From assembly GCA_963725395.1 (NCBI GenBank), contig CAVRYH010000006.1:1-64000 (forward strand): a stretch of DNA of 64,000 nt, written 5' to 3'. Made by a program: the position numbers and the translations under genes. Source of the DNA: Bog-756 sp963725395. Lineage in GTDB: Bacteria; Actinomycetota; Acidimicrobiia; Acidimicrobiales; RAAP-2. Position 1 is the stretch's first letter; every line of letters begins with the position of its first letter. The notes under the pieces were generated by a model. That model saw nothing but the letters and a program-made list of their open reading frames with translations, searched no databases and had not been told where the DNA came from. This document shows positions 16,787 through 24,651 of this stretch, one piece after another.

Positions 16787-17948
16787 CCAGCCGACACCGT
16801 CATCGCCTTCACGCGCTCGTGACGGCCATCGGCAGTATGCGGTCCGGCTCGGCGGTCCATGGAGCCGAGCGCTGCTGAGGGTCACTTGTGTTGCATCCGC
16901 CCCATGGACGGTCATGGTCAGGCTACGGCTCCCGAGCGCGTTCCGCCCAGGGCGATGGAGTCAGGAACCCTCCGGGCCGGCGTGGGCCAGCGTTGAATGT
17001 CGAGCCAACTCGCGGAAGGTCGTTTCATCGGCTTGTGAGGTGAACGGTCTCTTCGGAATGACGAAGCATCCCGGACCCTTTCCGACGATGAGCAGATAGA
17101 GATCGCCGCGGAGAATCTGCTTCGAGAACATCGACCCATCATCACGGTGTCGTTGAGAGCCGCGTGTCGTGAGATCCCTTCTTGTGATATCTCACGTGTC
17201 CTCACCACGAACTGGTTCTTCACCCGCTTCCAGATTCGCTTTGGCGTCATTGGTACAAGGATGAAAAAGATCAACAGGATCACAAGGCCCAACGTGAGCA
17301 TCACCACCCAGGCGACCTTGGCGGCGCTGCCGGGCGGGTCAGGAGGCCTACGAGGACGTGTACCCGGGCTCGACCTACGTCCTCTCACCTGGCCGGTGGA
17401 GCCTCGTCGACACCGATCCGATGACAACCGTCATGAGTTCGCTGGTGTTCCGGTGGACATTCATGCTCTGGCTGGGGCCACTGTGACGGCGAACGTCGCG
17501 AAGTACCAGGGGGCATAGCGCTGGGGCCAGGCAACGGGACGACCGGTGGACCGTCCCCCTGCCCCCCGTCGGGCCAGTGAACGGAATCCCCCAATGCCCT
17601 ACTGCTGGCCCGACGACATCCTCAGGTATAGCGCTCTTTCCGTAGGAGCCATCACCGTTGGTCTCGGCTGCCTCAAGATCGTCGAGGTTTTGGATGCGGA
17701 ACAACGACCGACGAAGCGGGACGAATGCGGCAGGCCATGAGCATCTGGGCGACCGCCCCATCGTCGGTGGACCTGATTTGGGATGGGACGCAGGCAGACA
17801 CTATTTGGGATTGAGCCGAATCGACAAGAAATAACCCACCGAGCCACCATGGCCGAGTCACGGGTGACCAGGGGTAGCCCCATCTTCGTGGACAGACCGC
17901 TCCGTTGTTCTATGAGAGCATTTACGCTGCGGAAGTTAGGAGAAGGTC
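16787..17948. other. Gene-poor stretch with decayed coding remnants
   Basis: No intact gene is supported here. It holds a YcxB-like remnant on the minus strand (16961 to about 17330). On the plus strand, a gene-like tail at about 17345-17486 ends in DPMTTVMSSLVFRWTFML and a stop. From 17490 to 17920 I see nothing convincing on either strand. A/T content is visibly higher than in the flanking genes. Confidence 0.5.
16961..17330 (-). pseudogene. Decayed YcxB-like membrane protein gene
   Basis: Three frames together spell a YcxB-like C-terminal half. First is a membrane helix (VVMLTLGLVILLIFFILVP) followed by KRVKNQFVVRTREISQEGIS. Next, in another frame, is WVDVLEADS, which fits the family's conserved W-x-x-x-x-x-x-E segment. 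In the third frame is GDLYLLIVGKGPGCFVIPKR and PFTSQADETTFREL, which fits the family's PKRAF motif, ending at TGA 16961. Two frame changes fall within about 40 nt near 17120-17160. The N-terminal part is not found. The assignment is from motif memory, so the family name is moderately certain. Confidence 0.5.
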
Positions 17949-18239
17949 ATGGTCGTTTCTCCCGGTGGATGGAAGGGTCCAGCTGTCGCTGACGCAGTGC
18001 TGAATGACAAGATCCGGCACGCCACTCCGATCGGCACCGTTGAGCTGACATGCCCAGGCTGCTCTGTGCCTCGGCAGATGAACTGTTACAGGATCGGTGA
18101 CGGCCCGTTTGGCATTCACAAGGGTCTGCACTTCGCTTGCCCGACCTGTGGCGGAACCTGGACCGTGGACAAATCTGACACCGAAGAGGTGCTTGCGTCG
18201 ATGAAGCCGAGCAACAGCGGTGGGCAAGGGGTCCCCTGA
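17949..18239 (+). CDS. Hypothetical zinc-ribbon protein (96 aa)
   Basis: This is not a recognised family. Two CxxC knuckles, CPGCS near residue 35 and CPTCGG near residue 65, about 30 residues apart, could bind one zinc ion. The ends are polar and probably disordered. The ATG at 17949 has a good ribosome site (AGGAGAAGG, about 3 nt away). It stands alone in an A/T-richer region downstream of the decayed genes. Confidence 0.6.
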   Translation: MVVSPGGWKGPAVADAVLNDKIRHATPIGTVELTCPGCSVPRQMNCYRIGDGPFGIHKGLHFACPTCGGTWTVDKSDTEEVLASMKPSNSGGQGVP

Positions 18240-18275
18240 CCGGTTTGGAGTGCCTCCTGCCGTCGGGTCTGGGTT

Positions 18276-19016
18276 CTATGTGGTGAGGACCAGTTGTCGG
18301 ACCATCCACGAGACGGTGTCGCCATGATCGTCGTCCGTCACCCGCACTAAGGCCTGCTCGAGATCCCGCAGTTCAGCACCGGTGACGGGAAGGCCTTGCG
18401 AGTCCATCCAATGTCTGACGTTGAACAGGTAGATCCTGGCGGCCAAGGCTCCTGGCACGGTCACCGGTGTGACCGTGCCTCCGAGGTGGGTCAGTTCCGC
18501 CCCGGCATACATGGCGCCACCACCTGAGCGGACGATCCTGGCGGAGACGTCCTCATAGTCGTGGAGAGGTCCTGCCGGATTGTGCACGCTGTCAAGGTCT
18601 TCGATCAGGAGCCTCCCACCTGGAGCAAGCTGACTGCGCCAACTCTGGATAGTGGCTTCGGGATCCGCAAGATGCGCCAGGAGCAGTCGGGCATAGATGA
18701 CGTCGGCGGGTGCACCCGGGAGCGGCACTGCGACCACGTCGTGAGTTTCGAACCGGGCAGTGGGGACACGGATCCGGGCACTGGCGATGAACACTTCGGA
18801 CGCATCGATACCGACAGTCGTCTCGGCTCGGAATACCTCGTCAAGGAGTTCGGTGCTGAAGCCTGGTCCGCAGCCGAGGTCGACGAGCACCTTCGGGGGC
18901 GGGAACGCATTGGCAGTGAGGAACGGGCGAGAAACAGCATCGTAGGCCGACGCTACGAGCTCAAGCCGTTCCGCAGCAGGCTGATCGACCCCGAACCTGT
19001 ATGCATTCATGTCCAC
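18276..19016 (-). CDS. SAM-dependent methyltransferase, class I
   Basis: A 246-aa Rossmann-fold methyltransferase. Motif I is VLVDLGCGPGFSTELL, followed by TVGIDASEVFIASAR (acidic residue for ribose binding), and motif post-II PADVIYARLLLAHLADP. The LAPGGRLLIEDLD segment is motif IV/V of the family. The C-terminal part should recognise the substrate, which cannot be named. Start GTG 19016; an in-frame ATG two codons later is equally possible. It faces the zinc-ribbon gene tail-to-tail and follows the DHFR-like gene on the same strand. Confidence 0.85.
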   Translation of the reverse strand: MDMNAYRFGVDQPAAERLELVASAYDAVSRPFLTANAFPPPKVLVDLGCGPGFSTELLDEVFRAETTVGIDASEVFIASARIRVPTARFETHDVVAVPLPGAPADVIYARLLLAHLADPEATIQSWRSQLAPGGRLLIEDLDSVHNPAGPLHDYEDVSARIVRSGGGAMYAGAELTHLGGTVTPVTVPGALAARIYLFNVRHWMDSQGLPVTGAELRDLEQALVRVTDDDHGDTVSWMVRQLVLTT

Positions 19017-19107
19017 ATTGTGGCCGAAGGTGGACTCTAAACGCCGGGGCTGCTCGGTTATCGACCGTGGCTGATCGGCGCCGTCGAGCCTGTGGACGAG
19101 CCGACGG

Positions 19108-19707
19108 TCAGGATGCGATGCGGTATCGGATGTGGGTGGCCTCTGGGGTGTCGATCACTCGTACGATCTCCAACTCGATCCTCTCCGGCAACACTTCAAA
19201 TAGTCGGCGCCCGCTGCCGAAAAGAACCGGAACCTGATGAATCTGCAACTCGTCGAGGACGCCGGCCGCAAGTGCTGTCTGCGCCGTGTAAGCGCCGTGC
19301 ACCAGGACATTGCGCTCGCCGGCGGCGGCCTTCGCCTGCGCCATGGCGCTGGCGATTCCATCCGTCACATAGGTCACTTGTGGATACCTGGCGACCGACG
19401 GCCCCGGCGGCCGGTGACTAGGAACAAAGATTGGTACGCCATCGTGGTGGTCACCACCCCAGTGATCGGTCTGTTCCACGGTGTTGCGCCCGCAGAGGAC
19501 AGCACCGGTTTCTTTGATTTCGGCGAGGAAGTGTTGGCCCATCTCCGCCGAATCCCTGGTCTCCTCGGTCGGCCCGGCGTCTGCGGAAAAGCCGTACCAC
19601 TCGTGCAGTCTCATGAAGTCGTCACCGCCGGGGTTGCCGGGTTTGTCATCGGGGCCAGCGATGTACCCGTCAACTGACATCGACATGTAGAGCACCGATT
19701 TGGACAT
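19108..19707 (-). CDS. RibD/DHFR-fold reductase family protein
   Basis: A 199-aa dihydrofolate-reductase-like protein of the RibD C-terminal domain family. It begins with SVLYMSMSVDGYIAGPDD and contains AVLCGRNTVEQTDHWGG (the NADPH-loop region), VTDGIASAMAQAKAAAG, and the closing LDELQIHQVPVLFGSGRRLFE, all typical of the YyaP/YwjB-like family. It is likely an NADPH-dependent reductase, but family members mostly have unknown substrates. It is not a replacement folA on sequence grounds. An AAGGGA ribosome site precedes the ATG at 19707. Confidence 0.88.
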   Translation of the reverse strand: MSKSVLYMSMSVDGYIAGPDDKPGNPGGDDFMRLHEWYGFSADAGPTEETRDSAEMGQHFLAEIKETGAVLCGRNTVEQTDHWGGDHHDGVPIFVPSHRPPGPSVARYPQVTYVTDGIASAMAQAKAAAGERNVLVHGAYTAQTALAAGVLDELQIHQVPVLFGSGRRLFEVLPERIELEIVRVIDTPEATHIRYRIAS

Positions 19708-19919
19708 GGAGTGGTCCCTTCACCGTGACCTTCTGATCTAATCACGGGTAGAGCCGGCGCATGATGAAACAAATCTTCGATGGATCGATCGCGTGCCCCA
19801 GAACAGGCTATGGGCGCGCTATCGACGGGGGCGTGCCGATGCCATAGCCGTTGCGAGGACGGTGAACAGCCACGCGGTGCCGGCGAGCAACGCCTTGGTG
19901 CTCCTGCGCTCGGTCGGTG

Positions 19920-20339
19920 TCAGTTGGGGGCGTTCAGACCGAGGCGTCGCTGCTCGACGATGAGGCAACGGTCCTCGACGTAGAGCAATCCTGCATCCTC
20001 GGCGATCGTCCGTGCCGTCTCCGAGGCGATGCCCAGTTGCAGCCAGAGCGCTGTGGCGCCAGCGGCCACCGCCTGCTGTGCGATGTCTGGCGTCTCCCGC
20101 GGAGGCCGGAACACGTTGACCAACCCCACCTGCTCTGGAATGTCGGCCAGCGTACGGTAGGCGCGTTCGCCCAGGATGCTGGTGGAATTCAGATTGACGG
20201 GAATGATGCGCCACCCATGTTGCTGCATGTGCTCAGGTACGTAGTGCGCCGCTTTCCCGGGAGCATCGCTGGCTCCGACAACGGTGATCGTGCCGTAGGT
20301 GGAGAGGATTTCCTCCACGACGGTATCCGTCTCGACCAT
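19920..20339 (-). CDS. CoA-binding protein (YccU-like)
   Basis: A 139-aa protein of the CoA_binding family, a Rossmann-like fold equal to the N-terminal CoA domain of acetate-CoA ligases. Visible are ITVVGASDAPGKAAHYVPEHM, IIPVNLNSTSILGERAYRTL, VNVFRPPRETPDIAQQAV and ALWLQLGI; the C-terminal YVEDRCLIVEQ is typical of YccU-like proteins. The physiological role is unknown. The start is the ATG at 20339: TACGGT stands exactly 6 nt upstream, so a longer reading from 20399 is unlikely. Confidence 0.88.
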   Translation of the reverse strand: MVETDTVVEEILSTYGTITVVGASDAPGKAAHYVPEHMQQHGWRIIPVNLNSTSILGERAYRTLADIPEQVGLVNVFRPPRETPDIAQQAVAAGATALWLQLGIASETARTIAEDAGLLYVEDRCLIVEQRRLGLNAPN

Positions 20340-20345
20340 GGACCC

Positions 20346-20351
20346 ACCGTA
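20346..20351 (-). promoter_or_regulatory. -10 element before the CoA-binding gene
   Basis: TACGGT on the minus strand, 6 nt before the ATG at 20339. It fits a leaderless transcript. Confidence 0.55.
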
Positions 20352-20586
20352 CTGGCCGTTGGGCGCGGCCGGACCGCCTTCCCCCCGAACCATTCTCAAC
20401 TGACAGGACGGCTGTCAGATCTGGCCGAGACCGGAGGGACCGTACCCACCCAGCCCACTTGCAACCCCGGTTCTTTGCGGGGGGGGCAGTCCGGCAAGGG
20501 CCAAGGACGCTCAGGTGGACCCGAGAAAATGGGTATCTATGGCTGGTGAACACGGCCTACGTCTCCCCGAGGAGGAGGGCTCTGCT

Positions 20587-20769
20587 ATGGCAACCGAGTA
20601 CGAGGCGATCGAGTCGGCATCGGCGACCGTTGCTCGTGCGATGGCTGAACTGGTGCGCGCCATCGATGCCGTGGGCGATGACCGGGAGGCGTGCCGGCAC
20701 GTCTCGTTCATCCTGGCTGATGCGTTGGAGCGGCTGGCGGCCCGGTTGAGGGCGGCCCAAGCAATGTGA
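20587..20769 (+). CDS. Small helical hypothetical protein (60 aa)
   Basis: The function is not recognised. The 60 residues are almost all helix-forming (ASATVARAMAELVRAIDAVG, LADALERLAARLRAAQAM) with no cysteines. The ATG at 20587 has a strong GAGGAGG ribosome site 9 nt upstream. The size and helix content would fit a small regulatory or toxin/antitoxin-type protein, but no partner gene is adjacent, so no role is proposed. Confidence 0.5.
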   Translation: MATEYEAIESASATVARAMAELVRAIDAVGDDREACRHVSFILADALERLAARLRAAQAM

Positions 20770-21131
20770 AGGACCATCAACGCCGATACCACCGCCGGGG
20801 GGAGCAGGCCATGATGGCCATGGAGAGAGTGACCAAGTCACTCCCCGTACCGTTCGTGGTCGGCGTCAAATGGATCCACAACGGCCTTCAACCTCCACAG
20901 GTGGTCACCGCGGCGATGACCACCCATGACCCCCGCCCTCATCACCCACCGATCTCTTTTTTGGCGTAGGGCTGCTCCAGCCCGTCCGGGGTCCAGACCA
21001 AATCCAGCGACTTCCGCAACACCAGAGGTCGGGCGAGCGAATATCGGGTGACCCGGTACCCTGAGGGAGAGTTCAGGTCGAGGCCTGCGCCGCGCCGACC
21101 CACCTCATCAACCGGAAAGGCGGTACCGCCC
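20770..21131. other. Intergenic region with a palindrome and a possible promoter
   Basis: No gene is supported. A perfect inverted repeat GAGTGAC-CAA-GTCACTC lies at 20827-20843 and could be an operator or a small hairpin. TACCCT at 21057-21062 may be the -10 element for the phosphoesterase gene, giving a leader of about 60 nt. Confidence 0.4.
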
Positions 21132-22712
21132 GTGGCTTCTCCAGACAGGTCCCACGCCCTCGACCACATCGTGGTGGCGCTGTTCGAGAACCGGTCCCTC
21201 GACAACGTGCTCGGCCACCTCTACGGACCGGGAGAGGACAAGTCGTTCGATGGGGTCATCGGCAAGGATCTGAGCAACCCCATTCCGTCATGGGCCGAGC
21301 ACGGTACCGACCAGAAGGTGGTCCCCTACGAAGTGGCCACCGACATGGACTCGCCCAACCCGGATTCGGGCGAGGAGTACTTCCACACCAACACCCAGCT
21401 CTACAACACCATCGACGACGACAATCGGTTCAAGATCGGAGATGCGGTGACCGCCCCGTGGAATGCGCCGCCATCCGGTGCGACGCCGACCATGGACGGC
21501 TTCGTGACCGACTACATCAGTACGTTCACCGGTGAGGTGGGGCGACAACCCACTTATGACGAGTACGCCCACATCATGACCGGTTACACGCCGGAGCAGC
21601 TACCGGTGCTCAACGGCCTCGCCCGGGAGTTCGGCGTCTTCGACCATTGGTTCAGCGAGGTCCCGTCCCAGACCTTCATGAACCGGTCCTTCTGGACGGC
21701 GGCCACCTCGTCGGGCATCGTCGTCAATTCCCCAGTGAAGAAATGGTTCACGAAGAACGACGCGGAGACGATCTTCGAGCGGCTGGAGCAGCACGGCAAG
21801 ACCTGGAAGGTCTATGTGATGGAGCCGATGCCGCTGTCGTTCACCGGGGTCATCCACTTTCCCCGACTGAAGGACCGGCTGGCCACCCACTTCGTACCCT
21901 TCGCCGAGTTCGAGAGGGACGCTGCCGCTGGCACCCTCCCCGACTTCTCCCTCATCGAGCCGAACATGATGGCCGGCCACGGCGACTACCACCCGGCGAT
22001 GGGCCGGTCGTTCACAGAGACCATGGACGTGAAGGTGGACAGCCCGTCCTCCATGCTCGCCGGTGAGGCGTTCCTGTCGAGGATCTACGACGCCTACCGC
22101 TCGGCCACCTCGGGGACGGGCGCCAACGTCTGGAACACGGCCCTGCTGATCGGCTGGGACGAACCGGGCGGGACCTACGACCACGTTCCTCCTGGTCCGG
22201 TGCCGCCACCCGATCCGACCGGCCCGGCGGGCGAGTTCGGCTTCACCTTCGACCGCTCCGGCTACCGGGTTCCGGCCATCATGGCGTCTCCCTGGATCGA
22301 GTCGGGTGCGGTCTACAACGAGGAGTATCGCCACACGTCACTCATCGCCACGCTGCGCAAGATGTGGGAGCTGGGCGAGGCGTTTACCCAGCGAGATGCC
22401 TCGGCTCGCACCTTCGACGGCATCTTCACCCTCGACACACCCCGTGACCCGGACTCCTGGGCCACCATCAAAGCGTTGCCTGTGCCCGACTGGACAATGG
22501 ACCCCGAGGTCGTGGGCAGGGGCCTCAGCACGCTCGGCAAGGGCATGGGACCAGGCATCATCGCCAAGGCCCGGGAGATGGCGGTGAAGCTCCCGGCAGT
22601 GCTTGATGATCCCGGTACGGAACTGACTCCCCGGCTCATCGTGAATGTCATCAGGGATGTCGCTTGGCACTTCTTCCCGCTACTCGCAGGTGATGCGAAA
22701 GACCTCGACTGA
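21132..22712 (+). CDS. Phospholipase C/acid phosphatase-type phosphoesterase
   Basis: A 526-aa member of the phosphoesterase (phospholipase C/AcpA) family within the alkaline phosphatase superfamily. The N-terminus has HIVVALFENRSLDNVLGHL, matching the family's metal-binding ENRSFD motif. Further hallmarks are FGVFDHWFSEVPSQTFMNRSF, the metal site EPNMMAGHGDYHP, and LIGWDEPGGTYDHVPPG followed by RVPAIMASPWIESG. There is no signal peptide, unlike secreted mycobacterial PlcA-type enzymes, which suggests a cytosolic or unusually exported enzyme. The GTG at 21132 is chosen because conservation begins immediately after it; a start at 21048 would add 28 unconserved residues. Confidence 0.85.
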   Translation: MASPDRSHALDHIVVALFENRSLDNVLGHLYGPGEDKSFDGVIGKDLSNPIPSWAEHGTDQKVVPYEVATDMDSPNPDSGEEYFHTNTQLYNTIDDDNRFKIGDAVTAPWNAPPSGATPTMDGFVTDYISTFTGEVGRQPTYDEYAHIMTGYTPEQLPVLNGLAREFGVFDHWFSEVPSQTFMNRSFWTAATSSGIVVNSPVKKWFTKNDAETIFERLEQHGKTWKVYVMEPMPLSFTGVIHFPRLKDRLATHFVPFAEFERDAAAGTLPDFSLIEPNMMAGHGDYHPAMGRSFTETMDVKVDSPSSMLAGEAFLSRIYDAYRSATSGTGANVWNTALLIGWDEPGGTYDHVPPGPVPPPDPTGPAGEFGFTFDRSGYRVPAIMASPWIESGAVYNEEYRHTSLIATLRKMWELGEAFTQRDASARTFDGIFTLDTPRDPDSWATIKALPVPDWTMDPEVVGRGLSTLGKGMGPGIIAKAREMAVKLPAVLDDPGTELTPRLIVNVIRDVAWHFFPLLAGDAKDLD

Positions 22713-23179
22713 TCGAGTTTGAGGGTGGCACCAACCGCAGGGGTGGGAGCACCCTGCACCTCGGTGACTCACGTGGGCGGGCCGTCAGGTTGGCGGGTCA
22801 AACAAGGAACGGACCTGTCCCGCTGCGCCGGGAGCGGATCGGCCCCCTCAAGCAACCGCTGTTCCACCAGTCCCAGCTCCACCAGCATCTGTGGCCTCCT
22901 TCGCATCTGTGGGTGTGACTCTCCACAGCAAAGAAGGTGGCTTTAGGCGAGAGGTGGGCCCTGGTCAGGCGCGAGGTGTCAAGCAGGTACCGGAGCCACT
23001 GTCTCCCAGGTGCCGGAGCCGATACGGGGAGTGTCAACCAGGAGCCGGAGCCAACAGTGGAAAGCATGAACCGGAATTTCTCAACCTGGCCCAGTGGCAC
23101 CGGGCTGCTCGGTGCCCGCGCCTACTCGGCGTGATCAGTTCGATGGGCTGCACCTGTGCTGATCTGGTCTTTCATCGCG
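22713..23179. other. Intergenic region with short imperfect direct repeats
   Basis: No gene is supported. Three copies of CAGGNNCCGGAGCC occur within 22976-23058. The first and third are embedded in a longer shared block of about 27 bp starting GTGTCAA and ending at a CACTGT or AACAGT. They look like remnants of a mobile or regulatory repeat; I cannot name the element. Confidence 0.4.
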
Positions 23180-23253
23180 TCGGGACGGCGGGATTTGAAC
23201 CCGCGACCTCCTGCTCCCAAAGCAGGCGCGCTGCCAAGCTGCGCTACGTCCCG
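23180..23253 (-). tRNA. tRNA-Pro (TGG)
   Basis: Acceptor CGGGACG pairs with CGTCCCG; the anticodon stem CCTGC/GCAGG holds loop TTTGGGA with anticodon TGG. The T arm GCGGGTTCAAATCCCGC is intact. No CCA is encoded. Confidence 0.95.
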
Positions 23254-23321
23254 TTGAAGGTCGGTCCCCATCAGCGTAGGCCACCCCCGGCCCCATCTTT
23301 CTTCCTTGCCGCACTTGCCGA

Positions 23322-23327
23322 TAGCGT
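23322..23327 (+). promoter_or_regulatory. -10 element before the Ppx/GppA gene
   Basis: TAGCGT, 7 nt before the GTG at 23335. It supports that start over longer in-frame readings that cross tRNA-Pro. Confidence 0.5.
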
Positions 23328-23334
23328 CACGCCG

Positions 23335-24315
23335 GTGCCGACCGTCCGAGTTGCCGTCTATGACCTCGGCAGCAGCTCGTTCCATCTGATGGTGGTGGAT
23401 GCCGACCGGGACGGCCGGCTCGTCCCGGTGCTCCGCCGGCGGTCCTTCCTCCACCTGGGGACCGAGGTCGCCCGGACCGGCGGTGTGCCGGCCGACCGCG
23501 CCGCCAGCGCCGTCCGTGCCGTCCGTCGCCTGGGAGTGGCGGCCGACGAGGCAGGGGTCGACGTGGTGGTGGCCATGGCCACTGCCGCGCTGCGGGATGC
23601 CGACAACGGGCCGGCCCTCATCGAGCGCCTCGAGCGGGTCATCGGCCATCCCATCACGCTCCTGACCGGTGAGGAGGAGGCGCGGCTGTGCTTCCTCGGC
23701 CAACGTGCCGGGGTGTGGGTCGGCCGCGAGCCGGTCCTCGGGCTCGACCTCGGAGGTGGGAGCCTGGAGGCGGGCATCGGCACCATCGACACGGTCGTCG
23801 ACGTGGCCAGCGTGGCCCTGGGCACCGCCCGCCTCCGCGGCGAGCTGGGTACCGGGGAGCTGCTGACGCCCGATGACCGGGTGGCCATTGTCAAGGTGGC
23901 ACGCGAGCGGGGCGAACCGATCAGGGCCATGCTGGCCAGGACCCCGAAGGCGGCCACCCGGGTGATCGCCAGCGGGGGAACCGTGCGGGCGCTGGCCCGG
24001 CTTGCCCTCGGCCTTCACCGACCCCCGGCCTCGGGCTCCTCATCGTCGCTCGCCATCAACCAGGTGGAGCTGCCCGCCGGCCAGCTCCTCGAGTTGACGG
24101 AACGCCTGGCGACGCTCGACCTCGACGCCCGCCTGGCTCTTCCCGGAGTGCAGGCCAGGCGGGCACCCCTGCTTCCCATCGGTGCGGTGGTGTTGTCGAC
24201 CCTGGTGGAGGGCCTGGGACTTCAACGCCTGGTGGTCAGTGAGTGGGGACTGCGGGAGGGTGCCGTGATGGGCGCCCTCTCCCTGCAGGTGGACCGGGCT
24301 CCGACCTCCCCTTAG
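23335..24315 (+). CDS. Ppx/GppA-family exopolyphosphatase or (p)ppGpp phosphatase
   Basis: A 326-aa ASKHA-fold phosphatase. The first ATP/phosphate motif is AVYDLGSSSFHLMV; also visible are ATAALRDADNG, LTGEEEARLCFLG, and the second glycine-rich motif LGLDLGGGSLEAGIG, all typical of the Ppx/GppA N- and middle domains. It lacks the extra C-terminal HD-like domains of long E. coli-type Ppx and matches the short actinobacterial form (about 310-340 aa). Such enzymes degrade inorganic polyphosphate or pppGpp; which one cannot be told. The GTG start is fixed by TAGCGT 7 nt upstream. Confidence 0.9.
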   Translation: MPTVRVAVYDLGSSSFHLMVVDADRDGRLVPVLRRRSFLHLGTEVARTGGVPADRAASAVRAVRRLGVAADEAGVDVVVAMATAALRDADNGPALIERLERVIGHPITLLTGEEEARLCFLGQRAGVWVGREPVLGLDLGGGSLEAGIGTIDTVVDVASVALGTARLRGELGTGELLTPDDRVAIVKVARERGEPIRAMLARTPKAATRVIASGGTVRALARLALGLHRPPASGSSSSLAINQVELPAGQLLELTERLATLDLDARLALPGVQARRAPLLPIGAVVLSTLVEGLGLQRLVVSEWGLREGAVMGALSLQVDRAPTSP

Positions 24316-24346
24316 GGGTCGTCCCCGGTGGGCGGGAGCGGCCTGC

Positions 24347-24499
24347 TCAGGCCTTCTTGCCGAGGATCCGGTTCATCCCGGTGCCACACACCGGGCACTT
24401 GCCCTTGGCCGCCCGCCGGCCGTTGGCCATCTCCGACTCTTCGCCCTCGAACTCACGTTTCTCGCGGCACTTCACGCAATATCCCTCGTATGACGCCAT
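24347..24499 (-). CDS. DUF5679-like small zinc-binding protein
   Basis: A 50-aa protein with CVKCREKREFEG and KGKCPVCGTGMNRILGKK, two CxxC pairs that make a zinc ribbon. This is the pattern of the DUF5679 family, common as a single small gene in actinobacteria; its function is unknown. The ATG at 24499 has a strong GGAGGGA ribosome site. Basic residues at the C-terminus suggest nucleic-acid contact, which is inference. Confidence 0.8.
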   Translation of the reverse strand: MASYEGYCVKCREKREFEGEESEMANGRRAAKGKCPVCGTGMNRILGKKA

Positions 24500-24651
24500 G
24501 GTCCCTCCTCTGATTCCTGTCAGCTCCATCCGCAGCTCGGATGGGTCGAAGGTATCGGTCCCCATCGATCGAGGGGGGGATAGCCCGAGAAAACGCTTGC
24601 AATAGTTAGCACCCCGGGAGTCCCCGGAGGCTCGGCGACGACCGACCCTCG

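Noticed and set aside
17147..17518. A 123-codon plus-strand frame in the gene-poor region
   Set aside because: It lies opposite the YcxB-like remnant and has no recognisable features or good ribosome site.
17375..17883. Minus-strand frames in the gene-poor region
   Set aside because: No start signal, no domain and Arg/Ser/Pro-rich composition.
22713..23253. Integration site of a genomic island at tRNA-Pro
   Set aside because: No second copy of the tRNA 3' end and no integrase were found within the accessory-looking region.
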